From Mucilaginibacter agri (GTDB lineage Bacteria > Bacteroidota > Bacteroidia > Sphingobacteriales > Sphingobacteriaceae), in the NCBI RefSeq assembly GCF_009928685.1, contig NZ_WWEO01000036.1, forward strand, positions 1-64,000: a DNA stretch of 64,000 nt, in the 5' to 3' direction. Made by a program: the position numbers and the translations under genes. Shown piece after piece: positions 15,973 through 25,596 of the stretch. A model generated the notes under the pieces. That model was not told the DNA's origin, ran no database searches, and saw only the letters and a list, made by a program, of their open reading frames with translations. Every line of letters starts with the position of its first letter. Position 1 is the stretch's first letter.

Positions 15973-16411
15973 AAATATTTTAATAAAACACTGATTAGTA
16001 ACCTACAACAAAACTTAGTTAGTGCCCGCTACGGAACATCGAATATTCAAAAAATTAGCGGATTAAAAAATTAAATTTTTTAATTTTTTTTAACACCAAT
16101 TTAATGTTATACTTATGTCAAAAACGCCATTTCCAAAGCGTATGGGCACTTTTTCAAGAATCTTAACTTTTATGATTAATTCCAAGTTGGCTCTATTTTC
16201 CTATTAGGAAATTCAGGTACAAAAAAGAATAATTCACAAATGTTAATAACTCAAGATAGCAACTTTTGCACCGATTTTCGTTGTTTTTAACAACAAATTT
16301 ACAAGTGCCTGAATTGGCAGTATTTAGGTTTTTTGGAATCGAAACGAACCTCAAAACTAGATAAAAAAACGGCCGATTTGTTTCTCAAAAGTGGTCACAA
16401 AACTACCTGAT
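15973..16411. other. AT-rich region upstream of dnaA, weak origin candidate
   Basis: These 439 bases hold no supported gene. A perfect 21-bp all-A/T palindrome (TTAAAAAATT-A-AATTTTTTAA) is at 16063-16083, next to a run of T. Two DnaA-box-like 9-mers lie 2 bases apart: TAATTCACA at 16230-16238 and, in the other orientation, TGTTAATAA at 16241-16249, each with one or two mismatches to TTATNCACA. This could be the dnaA promoter with autoregulatory boxes or part of oriC, but no cluster of good DnaA boxes is seen. Confidence 0.3.
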
Positions 16412-17950
16412 TTAATACTCACCAAACACAGTGCGCAATACATCGGCAATCTCTCCCAAGGTGGCGTAAGCTTCCACCGCCCTCAAAATGTGAGGCATTA
16501 AATTTTCACTTCCGGTAGCTGCAACACGAAGATCTGCCAACAACAGATCAACATCCCTTTGAACGCGTTGCTCCTTTAATTGTTTCAGCTTTTCTATCTG
16601 ATGAATACGAATTGAATCATCAACCCTGAACACATCAGTTAGATGCGCTTCTTCATCAACAAATTTATTTACACCAACCAGTATACGTTCGCCGCGCTCT
16701 ATCTCATTTTGGTATTGGTAGGCTGATGCAGCTATTTCCTGTTGCATATAGTCCTGCTCAATGGCTTTTACAGAACCGCCCATAGCATCTATTTTATCTA
16801 TATAGATCTGGGCCGCTGTTTCTATATTGTTGGTAAGTTCTTCTATAAAGTACGATCCGGCAAGCGGATCTACCGTATCGGCGGCACCGCTTTCAAATGC
16901 TATGATCTGCTGGGTACGCAATGCTATCTTGGCAGCCTCTTCTGTAGGCAAAGAAAGCGCTTCATCGTACCCATTGGTATGCAGTGACTGTGTGCCGCCC
17001 AATACCGCAGCCATGGCCTGCGTGCTTACCCGTACTATATTGTTTAATGGTTGCTGCGCAGTTAGGGTTGAGCCACCCGTTTGCGTATGGAACCGGAGCT
17101 TTTGCGCCGACGGATCGGTTGCGCCTAGTTGTTTAGTAATATGTGCCCACATCCTTCGTGCAGCCCTAAACTTGGCTATCTCTTCGAAAAAGTTATTATG
17201 GCAATTAAAGAAGAATGACAAGCGCTTGGCAAATACATTAATATCAAGCCCTTTGCTTTGAGCAGCTTGCAGATAGGCTTTTCCGTTAGCTAGGGTAAAC
17301 GCCAGCTCCTGCACAGCCGTTGAGCCAGCCTCGCGAATATGGTATCCCGATATCGATATCGTATTCCACTTAGGCAACTCGGAGCTGCACCATTCAAACA
17401 CATCGGTAATCAACCGCATGGATGGCGAAGGGGGATATATATAGGTACCGCGCGCAGCGTACTCCTTTAATATATCATTTTGTATAGTGCCCGAAATTTG
17501 CTTTAGATCGGCACCCTGCTTTTTAGCCAATGCCACGTACATAGCTAACAGAATACTCGCTGTGGCGTTAATAGTCATGGAGGTAGTGATGTTCTGCAGG
17601 GTAATACCATCGAACAAAATCTCAATATCTTTTAACGAGTCGATCGCTACGCCCACCTTGCCAACTTCACCTTCAGCTAACTCATGGTCTGAGTCATAGC
17701 CGATCTGCGTGGGTAGGTCAAAAGCTACCGAAAGCCCGGTTGTACCCTGCTTTAGTAAATAGTGGTAACGCTGGTTTGATTCTTCGGCTGTAGAAAAGCC
17801 TGCGTACTGCCGCATGGTCCACAATTTACCCCGGTACATATCGGCCTGTATCCCCCGGGTGTATGGAAACTCGCCTGGCTGCTCGCTCCCCTCTCCTTTA
17901 TATACAGGCTTAATTTCAATACCAGATGACGTGAACCTTTTTTCGGTCAT
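16412..17950 (-). CDS. Methylmalonyl-CoA mutase, catalytic (large) subunit without B12 domain
   Basis: A 512-residue catalytic TIM-barrel of the B12-dependent acyl-CoA mutases. [31 protein letters not shown] carries the tyrosine typical of methylmalonyl-CoA mutase. [10 protein letters not shown] has the CoA-binding arginine position, and GYHIREAG has the active-site histidine. The C-terminal cobalamin-binding domain (DxHxxG) found in single-chain mutases is missing, so a separate B12-binding partner must be encoded elsewhere. Expected role: interconversion of methylmalonyl-CoA and succinyl-CoA. A related acyl-CoA mutase specificity cannot be excluded. A DUF7935 membrane protein lies 4 bases upstream and is probably cotranscribed. 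Confidence 0.85.
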   Translation of the reverse strand: MTEKRFTSSGIEIKPVYKGEGSEQPGEFPYTRGIQADMYRGKLWTMRQYAGFSTAEESNQRYHYLLKQGTTGLSVAFDLPTQIGYDSDHELAEGEVGKVGVAIDSLKDIEILFDGITLQNITTSMTINATASILLAMYVALAKKQGADLKQISGTIQNDILKEYAARGTYIYPPSPSMRLITDVFEWCSSELPKWNTISISGYHIREAGSTAVQELAFTLANGKAYLQAAQSKGLDINVFAKRLSFFFNCHNNFFEEIAKFRAARRMWAHITKQLGATDPSAQKLRFHTQTGGSTLTAQQPLNNIVRVSTQAMAAVLGGTQSLHTNGYDEALSLPTEEAAKIALRTQQIIAFESGAADTVDPLAGSYFIEELTNNIETAAQIYIDKIDAMGGSVKAIEQDYMQQEIAASAYQYQNEIERGERILVGVNKFVDEEAHLTDVFRVDDSIRIHQIEKLKQLKEQRVQRDVDLLLADLRVAATGSENLMPHILRAVEAYATLGEIADVLRTVFGEY

Positions 17951-17954
17951 AGAT

Positions 17955-18485
17955 TTAGAAAATTAGATCAAGATCCTTTTTTACTATAGTGGCTGCAATA
18001 TCATACGGATCTTGCTCCATTTGGCTTAGGTGCGCCAGTATAATTTTGCTGGCATCTGTACCGGTAGCTCCCTGAGGCAGTGTACGGATAATATTACCTA
18101 TCAGGTTTATGGTATCGTCTTTTACTTTTTTTATAGTAGCCCATGCTTCGCTGCTGATATAGATCTGCTGGCTGATGTTATGCTGATACTCGTTACGGAT
18201 ATCGGCTAAAACCATGCTGTATAGCTCTTGTGGGGTATAGTCGGGTGCGTTAACACGAACCAACAGATTGGCCGGATTAATACGCTCTATGAAGAGCACC
18301 ATGCGCTCGTAAGCCTGTAGGCGCAATGGCAGCACCTGGTTGCTGATAGCGCGTTTCATTTCGAGTATCTGGATACGCTCACTCCTTATAATATAGGGCT
18401 TAATAAAGTAAAAAGAAATGCCAACAACGCCCAGGCCGGCGATCAGATATTTTAAAATGTCGAACAGGTAACTGATAGAAATCAT
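17955..18485 (-). CDS. DUF7935-type membrane-anchored protein
   Basis: A 176-residue protein with one N-terminal membrane segment ([21 protein letters not shown], about 13-33) and a helical cytoplasmic body ([30 protein letters not shown]). The family name is from memory and is seen mainly in Bacteroidota. It ends 4 bases before the mutase start, so the two are likely translated from one mRNA; whether the protein helps the mutase is unknown. Confidence 0.65.
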   Translation of the reverse strand: MISISYLFDILKYLIAGLGVVGISFYFIKPYIIRSERIQILEMKRAISNQVLPLRLQAYERMVLFIERINPANLLVRVNAPDYTPQELYSMVLADIRNEYQHNISQQIYISSEAWATIKKVKDDTINLIGNIIRTLPQGATGTDASKIILAHLSQMEQDPYDIAATIVKKDLDLIF

Positions 18486-18553
18486 GGAAAAACTTAAAAT
18501 GTTAGGTAACGGTCAAATAAAAGGTTACATCAACAAACATCTGCAATTTACCT

Positions 18554-18561
18554 TATATTTG
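18554..18561 (+). promoter_or_regulatory. Bacteroidota -7 box TATATTTG for the Fe-S carrier gene
   Basis: Perfect TAnnTTTG, 22 bases before the ATG at 18584. The -33 box is not clear. Confidence 0.5.
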
Positions 18562-18583
18562 TGTAGCTAAATTAAAATATAAG

Positions 18584-18937
18584 ATGAGTACTGTTGTTGA
18601 AAATCTAGTGGCGCCAGTTACATTTACCGATGGTGCTGTAAAAGAGATAAAAAAACTAAAAGACCAGCAAGAAATTGGCGACGATTTTGGCCTGCGTGTT
18701 GGCGTTGAAGGTGGCGGTTGTGCCGGCATGAACTATATATTGGGTTTCGACCAGACTAAAGAAGGCGATAACACTTATTATATTGATGGTGTTAAGGTAT
18801 TTATGCACAAAGCGCATGGCATGTACCTAGCCGGTATGCAGATCGATTTTCAAGATGGATTAAACGCCCGCGGGTTTACCTTTAACAACCCAAATGCATC
18901 AAGCACTTGCGGTTGCGGAACATCATTTTCGGTATAA
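18584..18937 (+). CDS. A-type iron-sulfur cluster carrier (IscA/SufA/ErpA family)
   Basis: A 117-residue A-type carrier. The three cluster-ligand cysteines are in place: C46 in GGGCAGMNY and C109/C111 in the C-terminal STCGCGTSF. The domain fills the whole protein, the normal length for the family. It accepts [2Fe-2S] or [4Fe-4S] clusters from the assembly scaffold and passes them to apo-enzymes in the cytoplasm. The gene is monocistronic with its own -7 box. Which of IscA, SufA or ErpA it corresponds to cannot be decided. Confidence 0.9.
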   Translation: MSTVVENLVAPVTFTDGAVKEIKKLKDQQEIGDDFGLRVGVEGGGCAGMNYILGFDQTKEGDNTYYIDGVKVFMHKAHGMYLAGMQIDFQDGLNARGFTFNNPNASSTCGCGTSFSV

Positions 18938-18961
18938 AAGACTTGCTTTTTTAAGCATTGG

Positions 18962-18994
18962 CAACGGCAGCGAAATATTATTTCGCTGCCGTTG
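18962..18994. terminator. 15-bp perfect hairpin between convergent genes, overlapping the tlpA stop
   Basis: CAACGGCAGCGAAAT-ATT-ATTTCGCTGCCGTTG: 15 paired bases with a three-base loop. It lies between the Fe-S carrier gene and the TlpA-like gene, whose stop codon (18978-18980) is in the loop region. It probably terminates both transcripts, although T-runs are short. Confidence 0.75.
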
Positions 18995-19976
18995 TTGTTA
19001 TAGGGGCAGCTAAAGCTGCATCTACCGTCTTCTTAATCCAGTAAGGGTTAGTAAACTGATTACTTACGCTGGAAAAAACTACTTTCCGATCTTTATCAAC
19101 TACCACATTTGTTGGGTAAAGGCGAACCCCATATTTTTCGGCAATGAATCTGCCACCGTCTACAATATGATAGTTAAACGGATGTAGCTTGGTGTATTCC
19201 TTAATATCAAAAGCTTCATCCAGGCAAACGGCTATAAAAACTACGTCTTTGTTATCCTTATAATGGTCTGCAATTTCGTTCAGGTCAGGAATCTCGGCAC
19301 GGCATGGCGGGCAGCCAATAAACCAGAAGTTTACCACAAGCACTTTCCCTGTCATAGCTTTCAGATCCAACTTTTCGCCGTTAATATCTTTTGCTTTGAA
19401 GGAACCAAAATCGTCCCCTATTTTAAAACGATCGCTGGGTTCGGGCTTAGCCATTCTTGCAGCCATAGCATCTTTTTCTTGCGGCGATCTTTTGATAATG
19501 GTATAGATACCTGAGTCGGGGCCAGCAAATGCTACCCTCATGGTATAATTACCTGTCGACATCATATTTTGCCAGGCGGCATACGGGTATATAATGTTGC
19601 TTGAATCTTTTACGATGGAGTTTTCCCCCGGTGGGATAAACTTTGCGGGTTCCTTTGTTCTGGCCTGACTTTGTATTGCGCCAGCACCCTTTGCCGACAT
19701 TTGCTTGATCATTGCAACCTGATGTTGTTCTGCCTGCGACCTTTTCATTATAATGAATATAGGCACGGCGGCCTCGAAATTTTCGGGTTGTATGGTGTAC
19801 TGCCGGGTAGCCATTAATTTACTCCAGGCGGTAAAGGAATATATTTTACCGGTGCTGTCTTTCACAACTGAATGTTCATCTAAACGAAAACTACGCGTTA
19901 CGGGTGGTTGTTGGGCTAACACCGTGGTCAAAACAAACAACAGAAACATGGTAATTATGGAGGCTAATTTCTTCAT
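18978..19976 (-). CDS. TlpA-like thiol:disulfide oxidoreductase
   Basis: A 332-residue secreted protein. The start at 19976 gives a signal peptide (MKKLASIITMFLLFVLTTVLAQ). Two similar segments of about 80 residues come first (HSVVKDSTGKIYSFTAWSKLMATRQYTI and NSIVKDSSNIIYPYAAWQNMMSTGNYTM), an apparent internal duplication. A thioredoxin-fold AhpC/TSA-type domain (about 200-320) has active site WFIGCPPCRAEIP. Role: reduction of protein disulfides in the periplasm. The N-terminal repeat is unusual and may bind a partner. Confidence 0.85.
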   Translation of the reverse strand: MKKLASIITMFLLFVLTTVLAQQPPVTRSFRLDEHSVVKDSTGKIYSFTAWSKLMATRQYTIQPENFEAAVPIFIIMKRSQAEQHQVAMIKQMSAKGAGAIQSQARTKEPAKFIPPGENSIVKDSSNIIYPYAAWQNMMSTGNYTMRVAFAGPDSGIYTIIKRSPQEKDAMAARMAKPEPSDRFKIGDDFGSFKAKDINGEKLDLKAMTGKVLVVNFWFIGCPPCRAEIPDLNEIADHYKDNKDVVFIAVCLDEAFDIKEYTKLHPFNYHIVDGGRFIAEKYGVRLYPTNVVVDKDRKVVFSSVSNQFTNPYWIKKTVDAALAAPITTTAAK

Positions 19977-20057
19977 AACGGCAAATGCAATAAGGTTTGC
20001 GTAAATATATTTATTTTGGTGCAAAACAATAGACAATAAGGATAGCCATAATTTCTT

Positions 20058-21149
20058 ATGAGAATACTGATAAGCTTTATACTTTTTATTACAGCCTATA
20101 CGACTGCAACCGCCCAGCTGAAACCGGGTTTTGATACAGAGGAGTACCTTGAAATGTTGCGCGCCTCCAAGCAGCAGGCAGACACGGCTTTGAAAAAAGA
20201 CAAAACACCATTGCCCTTACACTTTAAACAGATTTATCATTCGCCAGATGGCCCCATGGATAACCGGTGGGATATGTTCACCTACAACCAAACTGCCGCT
20301 ATTGTAATCAGAGGTACAACCGGTAAGCAAAACAGCTGGATGGAAAACTTCTATACAGCTATGGTACCGGCAACCGGACAACTTCATATTGATGATTCTA
20401 CCACTTTTAAATACCACTTAGCAAAAGACACCAATGCAGCCGTGCATGTCGGCTGGCTGCTGGGCATGGCTTATCTTTCTAAAACCATAGTGCCACAAAT
20501 CAATAAACTTTACAGCGAGCAGCATATTAAAGATTTTATCATCTTTGGGCACAGCCAGGGCGGGGCAATTGCTTATTTGTTGCGTTCTTATTTAGCCGAT
20601 CTGCAAGCTCAGAAAATTATCCCCACCGATGTTGTATTCAAAACCTATTGCAGCGCACCGCCTAAACCGGGCAACACCTATTATGCTTATGATTATGAAG
20701 CCTTAACGCGCGATGGCTGGGGTTTTGCCGTAGTAAACACCCTGGATTGGGTTCCAGAAACCCCATTCTCTGTACAAACACTCGATGATTTTAACTCGTT
20801 AAACCCGTTTAAAGATATAAGCGGCGTGCTGGGCAAACAGAAGTTTTTTGTCCGTCTTTATTTAAAGCATGTTTACAACGGGTTGAAAAATCCATCATTC
20901 AAAGCACAAAGAAACTACGAGAAATATTTAGGGCATAAAGTTTATGGCTTCGTAAAAAAATCGCTGCCGCAATTTGTAGAACCAACTTATGCACCTACTA
21001 ATAACTATGTGCGCTGCGGTACACCAGTGGTGCTAACACCTACCGAAAATTACAGCAAAGAGTTTCCGGTAACCGGCAAAAATGTATTTGTAAACCATAT
21101 GTTTTACGCATACTATTACCTTACCCAACAAATTTATTTACATAACTGA
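20058..21149 (+). CDS. Class 3 lipase-family secreted hydrolase
   Basis: A 363-residue alpha/beta hydrolase with signal peptide (MRILISFILFITAYTTATAQ). The nucleophile elbow is GHSQGGA (G-x-S-x-G). The upstream strand AIVIRGTTGKQNSWMENFY matches the class 3 lipase oxyanion region. The downstream DWVPETPFSV and a histidine near the C-terminus (VNHMFYAYY) could complete the triad. Substrate is unknown; triglyceride or phospholipid ester hydrolysis is the family norm. Monocistronic. Confidence 0.8.
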   Translation: MRILISFILFITAYTTATAQLKPGFDTEEYLEMLRASKQQADTALKKDKTPLPLHFKQIYHSPDGPMDNRWDMFTYNQTAAIVIRGTTGKQNSWMENFYTAMVPATGQLHIDDSTTFKYHLAKDTNAAVHVGWLLGMAYLSKTIVPQINKLYSEQHIKDFIIFGHSQGGAIAYLLRSYLADLQAQKIIPTDVVFKTYCSAPPKPGNTYYAYDYEALTRDGWGFAVVNTLDWVPETPFSVQTLDDFNSLNPFKDISGVLGKQKFFVRLYLKHVYNGLKNPSFKAQRNYEKYLGHKVYGFVKKSLPQFVEPTYAPTNNYVRCGTPVVLTPTENYSKEFPVTGKNVFVNHMFYAYYYLTQQIYLHN

Positions 21150-21216
21150 TAAACCGCTGTAACAAAGCATGCAGGGTGGTGGTCTAACCCCGGTATAAAT
21201 TCATTATTTTTATAGC

Positions 21217-22458
21217 ATGCCCGTACAAACCAGTTTCAGAGAAAATGTGGCTATAGCCCTGCAGTCCATAAGTGGAAACAGGTTGCGCACCTCTCTTACC
21301 GCCTTAATTATAGCTATTGGTATAATGGCGCTGGTGGGTATTTTAACTGCTATAGAAGGTATAAGCCAGTGGACCAACGACGCTTTCTCGAGCATGGGGG
21401 CCAACTCGTTCACCATCCGTAACCGAGGTTCGGGTATTAGCTTTGGCGATGGCGGACACCGTAAATTTTATAAAGCCGTGCGTTACGATGAGGCCGTTAG
21501 GTTTAAAAAAACATTTAAACTGCCGGTACAGATTTCTATAAACACTTACGCATCAACAGCGGCTACCGCCAAGTACGGCGACCTGAAAACTAATCCGAAC
21601 ATTGTGATTCTGGGGGCTGACGAAAATTATCTGGCTACAGGTGGCTACAAACTGGCCAGCGGACGTAATTTTTCATCCTCAGAATTAGAGCACGGAACAA
21701 ACGTGGTTATCATCGGTGAAGATATCCGCAAACGCTTATTTAAAACCGGCGACCCGGTAAATAAGCTGATGCTGATAGGCGCAAATAAGTTCAGGGTTAT
21801 TGGCCTATTGCAGCCTAAGGGTTCGAGCGCGGGTTTAGGTGGTGACAAGGTTTGTATCATCCCGGTATTTAAAGCTAAGCAGATCACCACCAACACTAAC
21901 CCGTCATTTACTATTGGCATTATGGTAACCAATCCGGGTGCTTTAGAAGCTACTATAGGCGAGGCTACTTCGCTCTTTCGTAACATCCGCGGTTTAACTA
22001 TTGGAAAAGACGATAATTTCGAGATCACCAGAAGTGACTCCATCCAGCAACAATTAGCAGGACAGCTGGCAGGTATTCAGTTAGCAGGTTTTGCAGTAGG
22101 TATTATTACCCTGCTTGGCGCGGCAATTGGCCTCATGAACATTATGCTGGTATCGGTAACAGAACGTACCCGCGAAATAGGTGTGCGAAAAGCTATTGGC
22201 GCAACACCAGCCATAATTCGCAAACAGTTTTTAATAGAGGCTATTGTAATATGCCTTATCGGTTGTATAGGAGGTATAATATTAGGGATGGGTGTAGGTA
22301 ACTTAATTGCTATACAGATTAGCGGGCATTTTGTAGTGCCATGGATATGGCTGTTTACTGCATTGGCTATCTGTACATTTATTGGATTGGGCTCTGGGTA
22401 TTACCCTGCAAAAAAAGCTTCAAAGCTCGACCCGGTAGAGGCATTGAGGTACGAGTAG
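21217..22458 (+). CDS. ABC transporter permease, MacB/FtsX type
   Basis: A 413-residue permease. The first transmembrane helix (about 25-45) is preceded by [30 protein letters not shown], the family start. A large periplasmic MacB-type domain follows (about 50-280). Three C-terminal helices come next, with the FtsX motif [27 protein letters not shown], ending [15 protein letters not shown]. It transmits ATP-driven mechanical force across the inner membrane. No ATPase gene adjoins it, so its partner is encoded elsewhere. Substrate unknown. Confidence 0.88.
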   Translation: MPVQTSFRENVAIALQSISGNRLRTSLTALIIAIGIMALVGILTAIEGISQWTNDAFSSMGANSFTIRNRGSGISFGDGGHRKFYKAVRYDEAVRFKKTFKLPVQISINTYASTAATAKYGDLKTNPNIVILGADENYLATGGYKLASGRNFSSSELEHGTNVVIIGEDIRKRLFKTGDPVNKLMLIGANKFRVIGLLQPKGSSAGLGGDKVCIIPVFKAKQITTNTNPSFTIGIMVTNPGALEATIGEATSLFRNIRGLTIGKDDNFEITRSDSIQQQLAGQLAGIQLAGFAVGIITLLGAAIGLMNIMLVSVTERTREIGVRKAIGATPAIIRKQFLIEAIVICLIGCIGGIILGMGVGNLIAIQISGHFVVPWIWLFTALAICTFIGLGSGYYPAKKASKLDPVEALRYE

Positions 22459-22474
22459 AAAATATTTCTAAAAA

Positions 22475-22521
22475 ATAGCGAAGAATGTTTCTGCAGATCT
22501 TTGCAGGACAGTCTTCGCTAT
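22475..22521. terminator. Stem-loop between convergent permease and cpsB-like genes
   Basis: ATAGCGAAGA (22475-22484) pairs with TCTTCGCTAT (22512-22521), with an inner CTGCA/TGCAG pair. There is no T-run, so termination is uncertain. Confidence 0.5.
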
Positions 22522-22542
22522 CACCTTGTATGATAAGTTTTT

Positions 22543-23295
22543 CTACAGCAGCAACTTATTCTTCAATGTTTGCTGCTCAAAGATAAGTTTAGCCAGATAT
22601 GGCTTTGTCAATGCTTTTTCAAATGCCTCGGCATGGCGTGGATGGTGCATATCGCTCGATATAAAATCAACCATTTCCGCATCTATCAATTGTTCTGCAG
22701 CGGCTTTAGCTGCCACTCCGTAATATCCGGTGACAGAATTAGTATTAACTTGCAGTAATGCGCCCCATTCGCGTATCTGGCTATAATCCTCCATGGTTAA
22801 ATACGAGTAACGTTCAGGGTGTGCCAAAATTGGCTGATACCCTTTAGAGCGCATTTTCTGTATAATTTCGATAATATGAGGTGGTTTGCTCACGAAAGAC
22901 AGTTCGAACAAAACGTAATTATCGCCCATGGTCATTACCGTTCCTTCATCAATCCGTTGCTCAAAGCCTTCGTCAAATAAGTTCTCGGCAGCTGCGCTAA
23001 TGTCTATCTCTATTTGCTCTTCTGCTAACTTATCCTTTAATATCTTCAAAGCCGCAGCAATGGTTTCGGGAGTATTACGGTACATATCGACCATAACATG
23101 AGGGGTGGCAATAATTTTTTTAATGCCCAGTTCCATCATTTTACGTATAAGTACAATGGATTCCTCAACTGTTTGCGCGCCATCATCTATACCCGGTAAC
23201 ACATGCGAATGCATGTCAACCATTACCTGGTCGTAATTGAACTCAAAATTGACGGTGTCTGTCTTTTCTTTTTTCCTCTTAAATATCCCGAACAT
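22543..23295 (-). CDS. CpsB/YwqE-type tyrosine-protein phosphatase (PHP fold)
   Basis: A 250-residue PHP-domain enzyme. Metal-binding motifs seen: VDMHSHVLPGIDDGA, IATPHVM, LAHPERY and SSDMHHPRH. These are hallmarks of the manganese-dependent tyrosine phosphatases that dephosphorylate the bacterial tyrosine kinases controlling capsule and exopolysaccharide export. It sits 2 bases after rfbB, in a polysaccharide precursor unit, which fits. No tyrosine kinase or Wza-like exporter lies in the window. Confidence 0.88.
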   Translation of the reverse strand: MFGIFKRKKEKTDTVNFEFNYDQVMVDMHSHVLPGIDDGAQTVEESIVLIRKMMELGIKKIIATPHVMVDMYRNTPETIAAALKILKDKLAEEQIEIDISAAAENLFDEGFEQRIDEGTVMTMGDNYVLFELSFVSKPPHIIEIIQKMRSKGYQPILAHPERYSYLTMEDYSQIREWGALLQVNTNSVTGYYGVAAKAAAEQLIDAEMVDFISSDMHHPRHAEAFEKALTKPYLAKLIFEQQTLKNKLLL

Positions 23296-23297
23296 GT

Positions 23298-24350
23298 TTA
23301 CCTGTTTGCGTACTGGCTTTGATAGTACTGCTGGTAGTTGCCAGAAGTTACATCATTAAGCCATTCTTCATTCTGCAAAAACCAATCAACGGTTTTCTCC
23401 AATCCTTCCTCAAAAGTTACGCTCGGGGTCCAGCCCAATTCGTTTTTCAACTTGGTAGCATCTATAGCATAACGTAGATCGTGACCAGCGCGATCTGTTA
23501 CAAAGGTAATCAATTTAGCAGATTCACCTTCCGTACGGCCGAGTTTACGGTCCAAAATGCTACACAATAAGGTAATCAAATCGATGTTTTTCCACTCATT
23601 GTGACCACCGATGTTGTAGGTGGTACCTGTTTTTGCTTCGTGGAATATTAGTTCGATGGCGCGGGCATGATCTTCAACCCATAACCAATCGCGTATGTTT
23701 TCACCTTTACCATACACCGGCACGGCTTTATTTTGCTTGATGTTATGAATAGCCAGCGGTATCAATTTCTCCGGAAAATGGAACGAACCATAGTTATTAG
23801 AGCAGTTGGAAATAACCACATCCATACCATAGGTATCGTGGTAAGCACGTACAAAATGATCTGAACTTGCTTTAGATGCCGAATATGGTGAATGCGGATC
23901 ATAAGCGGTAGTTTCCGTGAACATACCGTCTTCGCCCAGTGTGCCATAAACCTCATCGGTTGAAACGTGATAAAAACGATGCTCGTTATATTTATCTTTC
24001 CAGATATGGCGGGCAGCGTTCAGCAGGTTAACAGTACCGATTACGTTGGTCATCACAAACTCGAGCGGATTAACTATAGAACGGTCTACATGCGATTCTG
24101 CAGCCAGGTGGATCACCGCATAAGGTTGCTCTTGCTCAAACAAATTTTGTATAAAAGCGGCATCAACAATATCGCCTTTTACAAACTGATAATTCGGCTC
24201 ATTTTCGATATCCTTTAAGTTGGCAAGGTTACCGGCATAAGTCAATTTATCAAGGTTGATGATATGATATTCGGGGTGGTTTTTAACAAAACGCCTTACT
24301 ACATGCGAACCAATAAAGCCCGCACCTCCGGTTATGATTATCTTTTTCAT
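23298..24350 (-). CDS. rfbB: dTDP-glucose 4,6-dehydratase
   Basis: A 350-residue extended short-chain dehydrogenase. The NAD loop is GGAGFIGSH at the N-terminus, the catalytic YxxxK is YSASKASSD, and TDEVYG is the dehydratase-specific DE pair. PEKLIPLAI and the C-terminal region fit RfbB. It converts dTDP-glucose to dTDP-4-keto-6-deoxyglucose, the entry to rhamnose and other deoxysugars. RfbA, C and D are not in the window. Flanked by galE (25 bases upstream) and the phosphatase (2 bases downstream) in one transcription unit. Confidence 0.93.
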   Translation of the reverse strand: MKKIIITGGAGFIGSHVVRRFVKNHPEYHIINLDKLTYAGNLANLKDIENEPNYQFVKGDIVDAAFIQNLFEQEQPYAVIHLAAESHVDRSIVNPLEFVMTNVIGTVNLLNAARHIWKDKYNEHRFYHVSTDEVYGTLGEDGMFTETTAYDPHSPYSASKASSDHFVRAYHDTYGMDVVISNCSNNYGSFHFPEKLIPLAIHNIKQNKAVPVYGKGENIRDWLWVEDHARAIELIFHEAKTGTTYNIGGHNEWKNIDLITLLCSILDRKLGRTEGESAKLITFVTDRAGHDLRYAIDATKLKNELGWTPSVTFEEGLEKTVDWFLQNEEWLNDVTSGNYQQYYQSQYANR

Positions 24351-24375
24351 ATATAGATATTATGCTAATACGTGG

Positions 24376-25401
24376 TTATAAAGGGTTTTGATTCAAATAT
24401 TTTTCCCATTCCCAGGCAGATGCCATCATGGTGTCAAGGCTCAGTTCAGCACGCCAGCCTAACACGTTGGCCGATTTGGTTACATCTCCCCAAACCTGTT
24501 CTACATCGCCTTCGCGGGCCGGGCCAATCTGGTATGGCAATTTAACTCCGGTAGCACTTTCAAATGCGTGAATTACTTCTAACACTGAGCTACCGTTGCC
24601 TGTACCCAGGTTAAACACATCGTATCCGCTGAAGCTATCTTTTTCCATCAACTTCAATGCAATAACATGTGCTTTGGCCAAATCAACCACGTGGATATAG
24701 TCCCTAACGGCGCTACCATCGGGCGTATTATATTTATCACCAAATACCGTCAACTTTTCGCGCTTGCCACTGGCTGTTTGTGTAATAAACGGAACAAGGT
24801 TCTGAGGTACGCCAATTGGCAACTCGCCAATCAGGGCAGATTCATGTGCACCTACCGGGTTAAAATAACGTAATGAAATAACCTTGTAGTTTGTACCCGA
24901 AGCTACCATATCTGTCAATATCTCTTCTGCAATTTGCTTGGTGTTGCCGTATGGAGACTGTGCTGGTTTTACAGGTGCGTCTTCAGTAACCGGCAGTTGA
25001 TCTGGCTGACCATATACGGTACAGCTTGATGAAAACACAAAGTTTAAAGGTTTACTGTAATAAGCGTTAAGCAGATTAATTAACGAATAAAAGTTGTTGC
25101 GATAATATTTCAATGGCAACTTAACCGACTCACCCACTGCCTTAAAAGCCGCAAAATGAATAATGCCCGATAAATCTGGTATAGCAGTTGCCATGTTGAT
25201 AACCGCCGCCTCATCGCAAAGATCAATCTGGTGAAAAACCGGTTTGAAACCTAAAATAGTTGTCAGCTGATCTAAAATTTTGATGTTTGAGTTTGAAAGG
25301 TCGTCTACTATAATTGGCTCATAACCCGCATTAACCAATTCTACAACCGTGTGCGAACCGATAAAGCCCAGGCCGCCGGTAACTAATATTTTATTGCTCA
25401 T
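24376..25401 (-). CDS. galE: UDP-glucose 4-epimerase
   Basis: A 341-residue GalE: NAD loop GGLGFIGSH, catalytic SSSCTVYG plus YGNTK, and the GalE ending region. It interconverts UDP-glucose and UDP-galactose for surface polysaccharide and galactose metabolism. It is the first gene of the galE-rfbB-phosphatase unit. The upstream spacer 25402-25596 holds a repeat with two copies of GACTATGAACTA. Confidence 0.92.
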   Translation of the reverse strand: MSNKILVTGGLGFIGSHTVVELVNAGYEPIIVDDLSNSNIKILDQLTTILGFKPVFHQIDLCDEAAVINMATAIPDLSGIIHFAAFKAVGESVKLPLKYYRNNFYSLINLLNAYYSKPLNFVFSSSCTVYGQPDQLPVTEDAPVKPAQSPYGNTKQIAEEILTDMVASGTNYKVISLRYFNPVGAHESALIGELPIGVPQNLVPFITQTASGKREKLTVFGDKYNTPDGSAVRDYIHVVDLAKAHVIALKLMEKDSFSGYDVFNLGTGNGSSVLEVIHAFESATGVKLPYQIGPAREGDVEQVWGDVTKSANVLGWRAELSLDTMMASAWEWEKYLNQNPL

Positions 25402-25454
25402 TATTTATGGTAATAGGTGATATTTTTAATTTGTCGATTTGTTAAAAGGAGTTT

Positions 25455-25550
25455 ATAGATAATAGTTTATGGTTCATCATAGCTCATTTTCCCTTTTTTG
25501 GGGCTATGATTCATTGACTATGAACTATAGGTTCCCGACTATGAACTAAA
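25455..25550. repeat. Repeat spacer between divergent galE and waaA
   Basis: GACTATGAACTA occurs twice (25516-25527 and 25537-25548), with a partly complementary AGTTTATGGTTCAT near 25457. This is simple repeated sequence in the divergent promoter region. Confidence 0.5.
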
Positions 25551-25596
25551 ACAGCTATTTTTACCTCCGGACGAATATAAGGAATTTCATTTTTTA

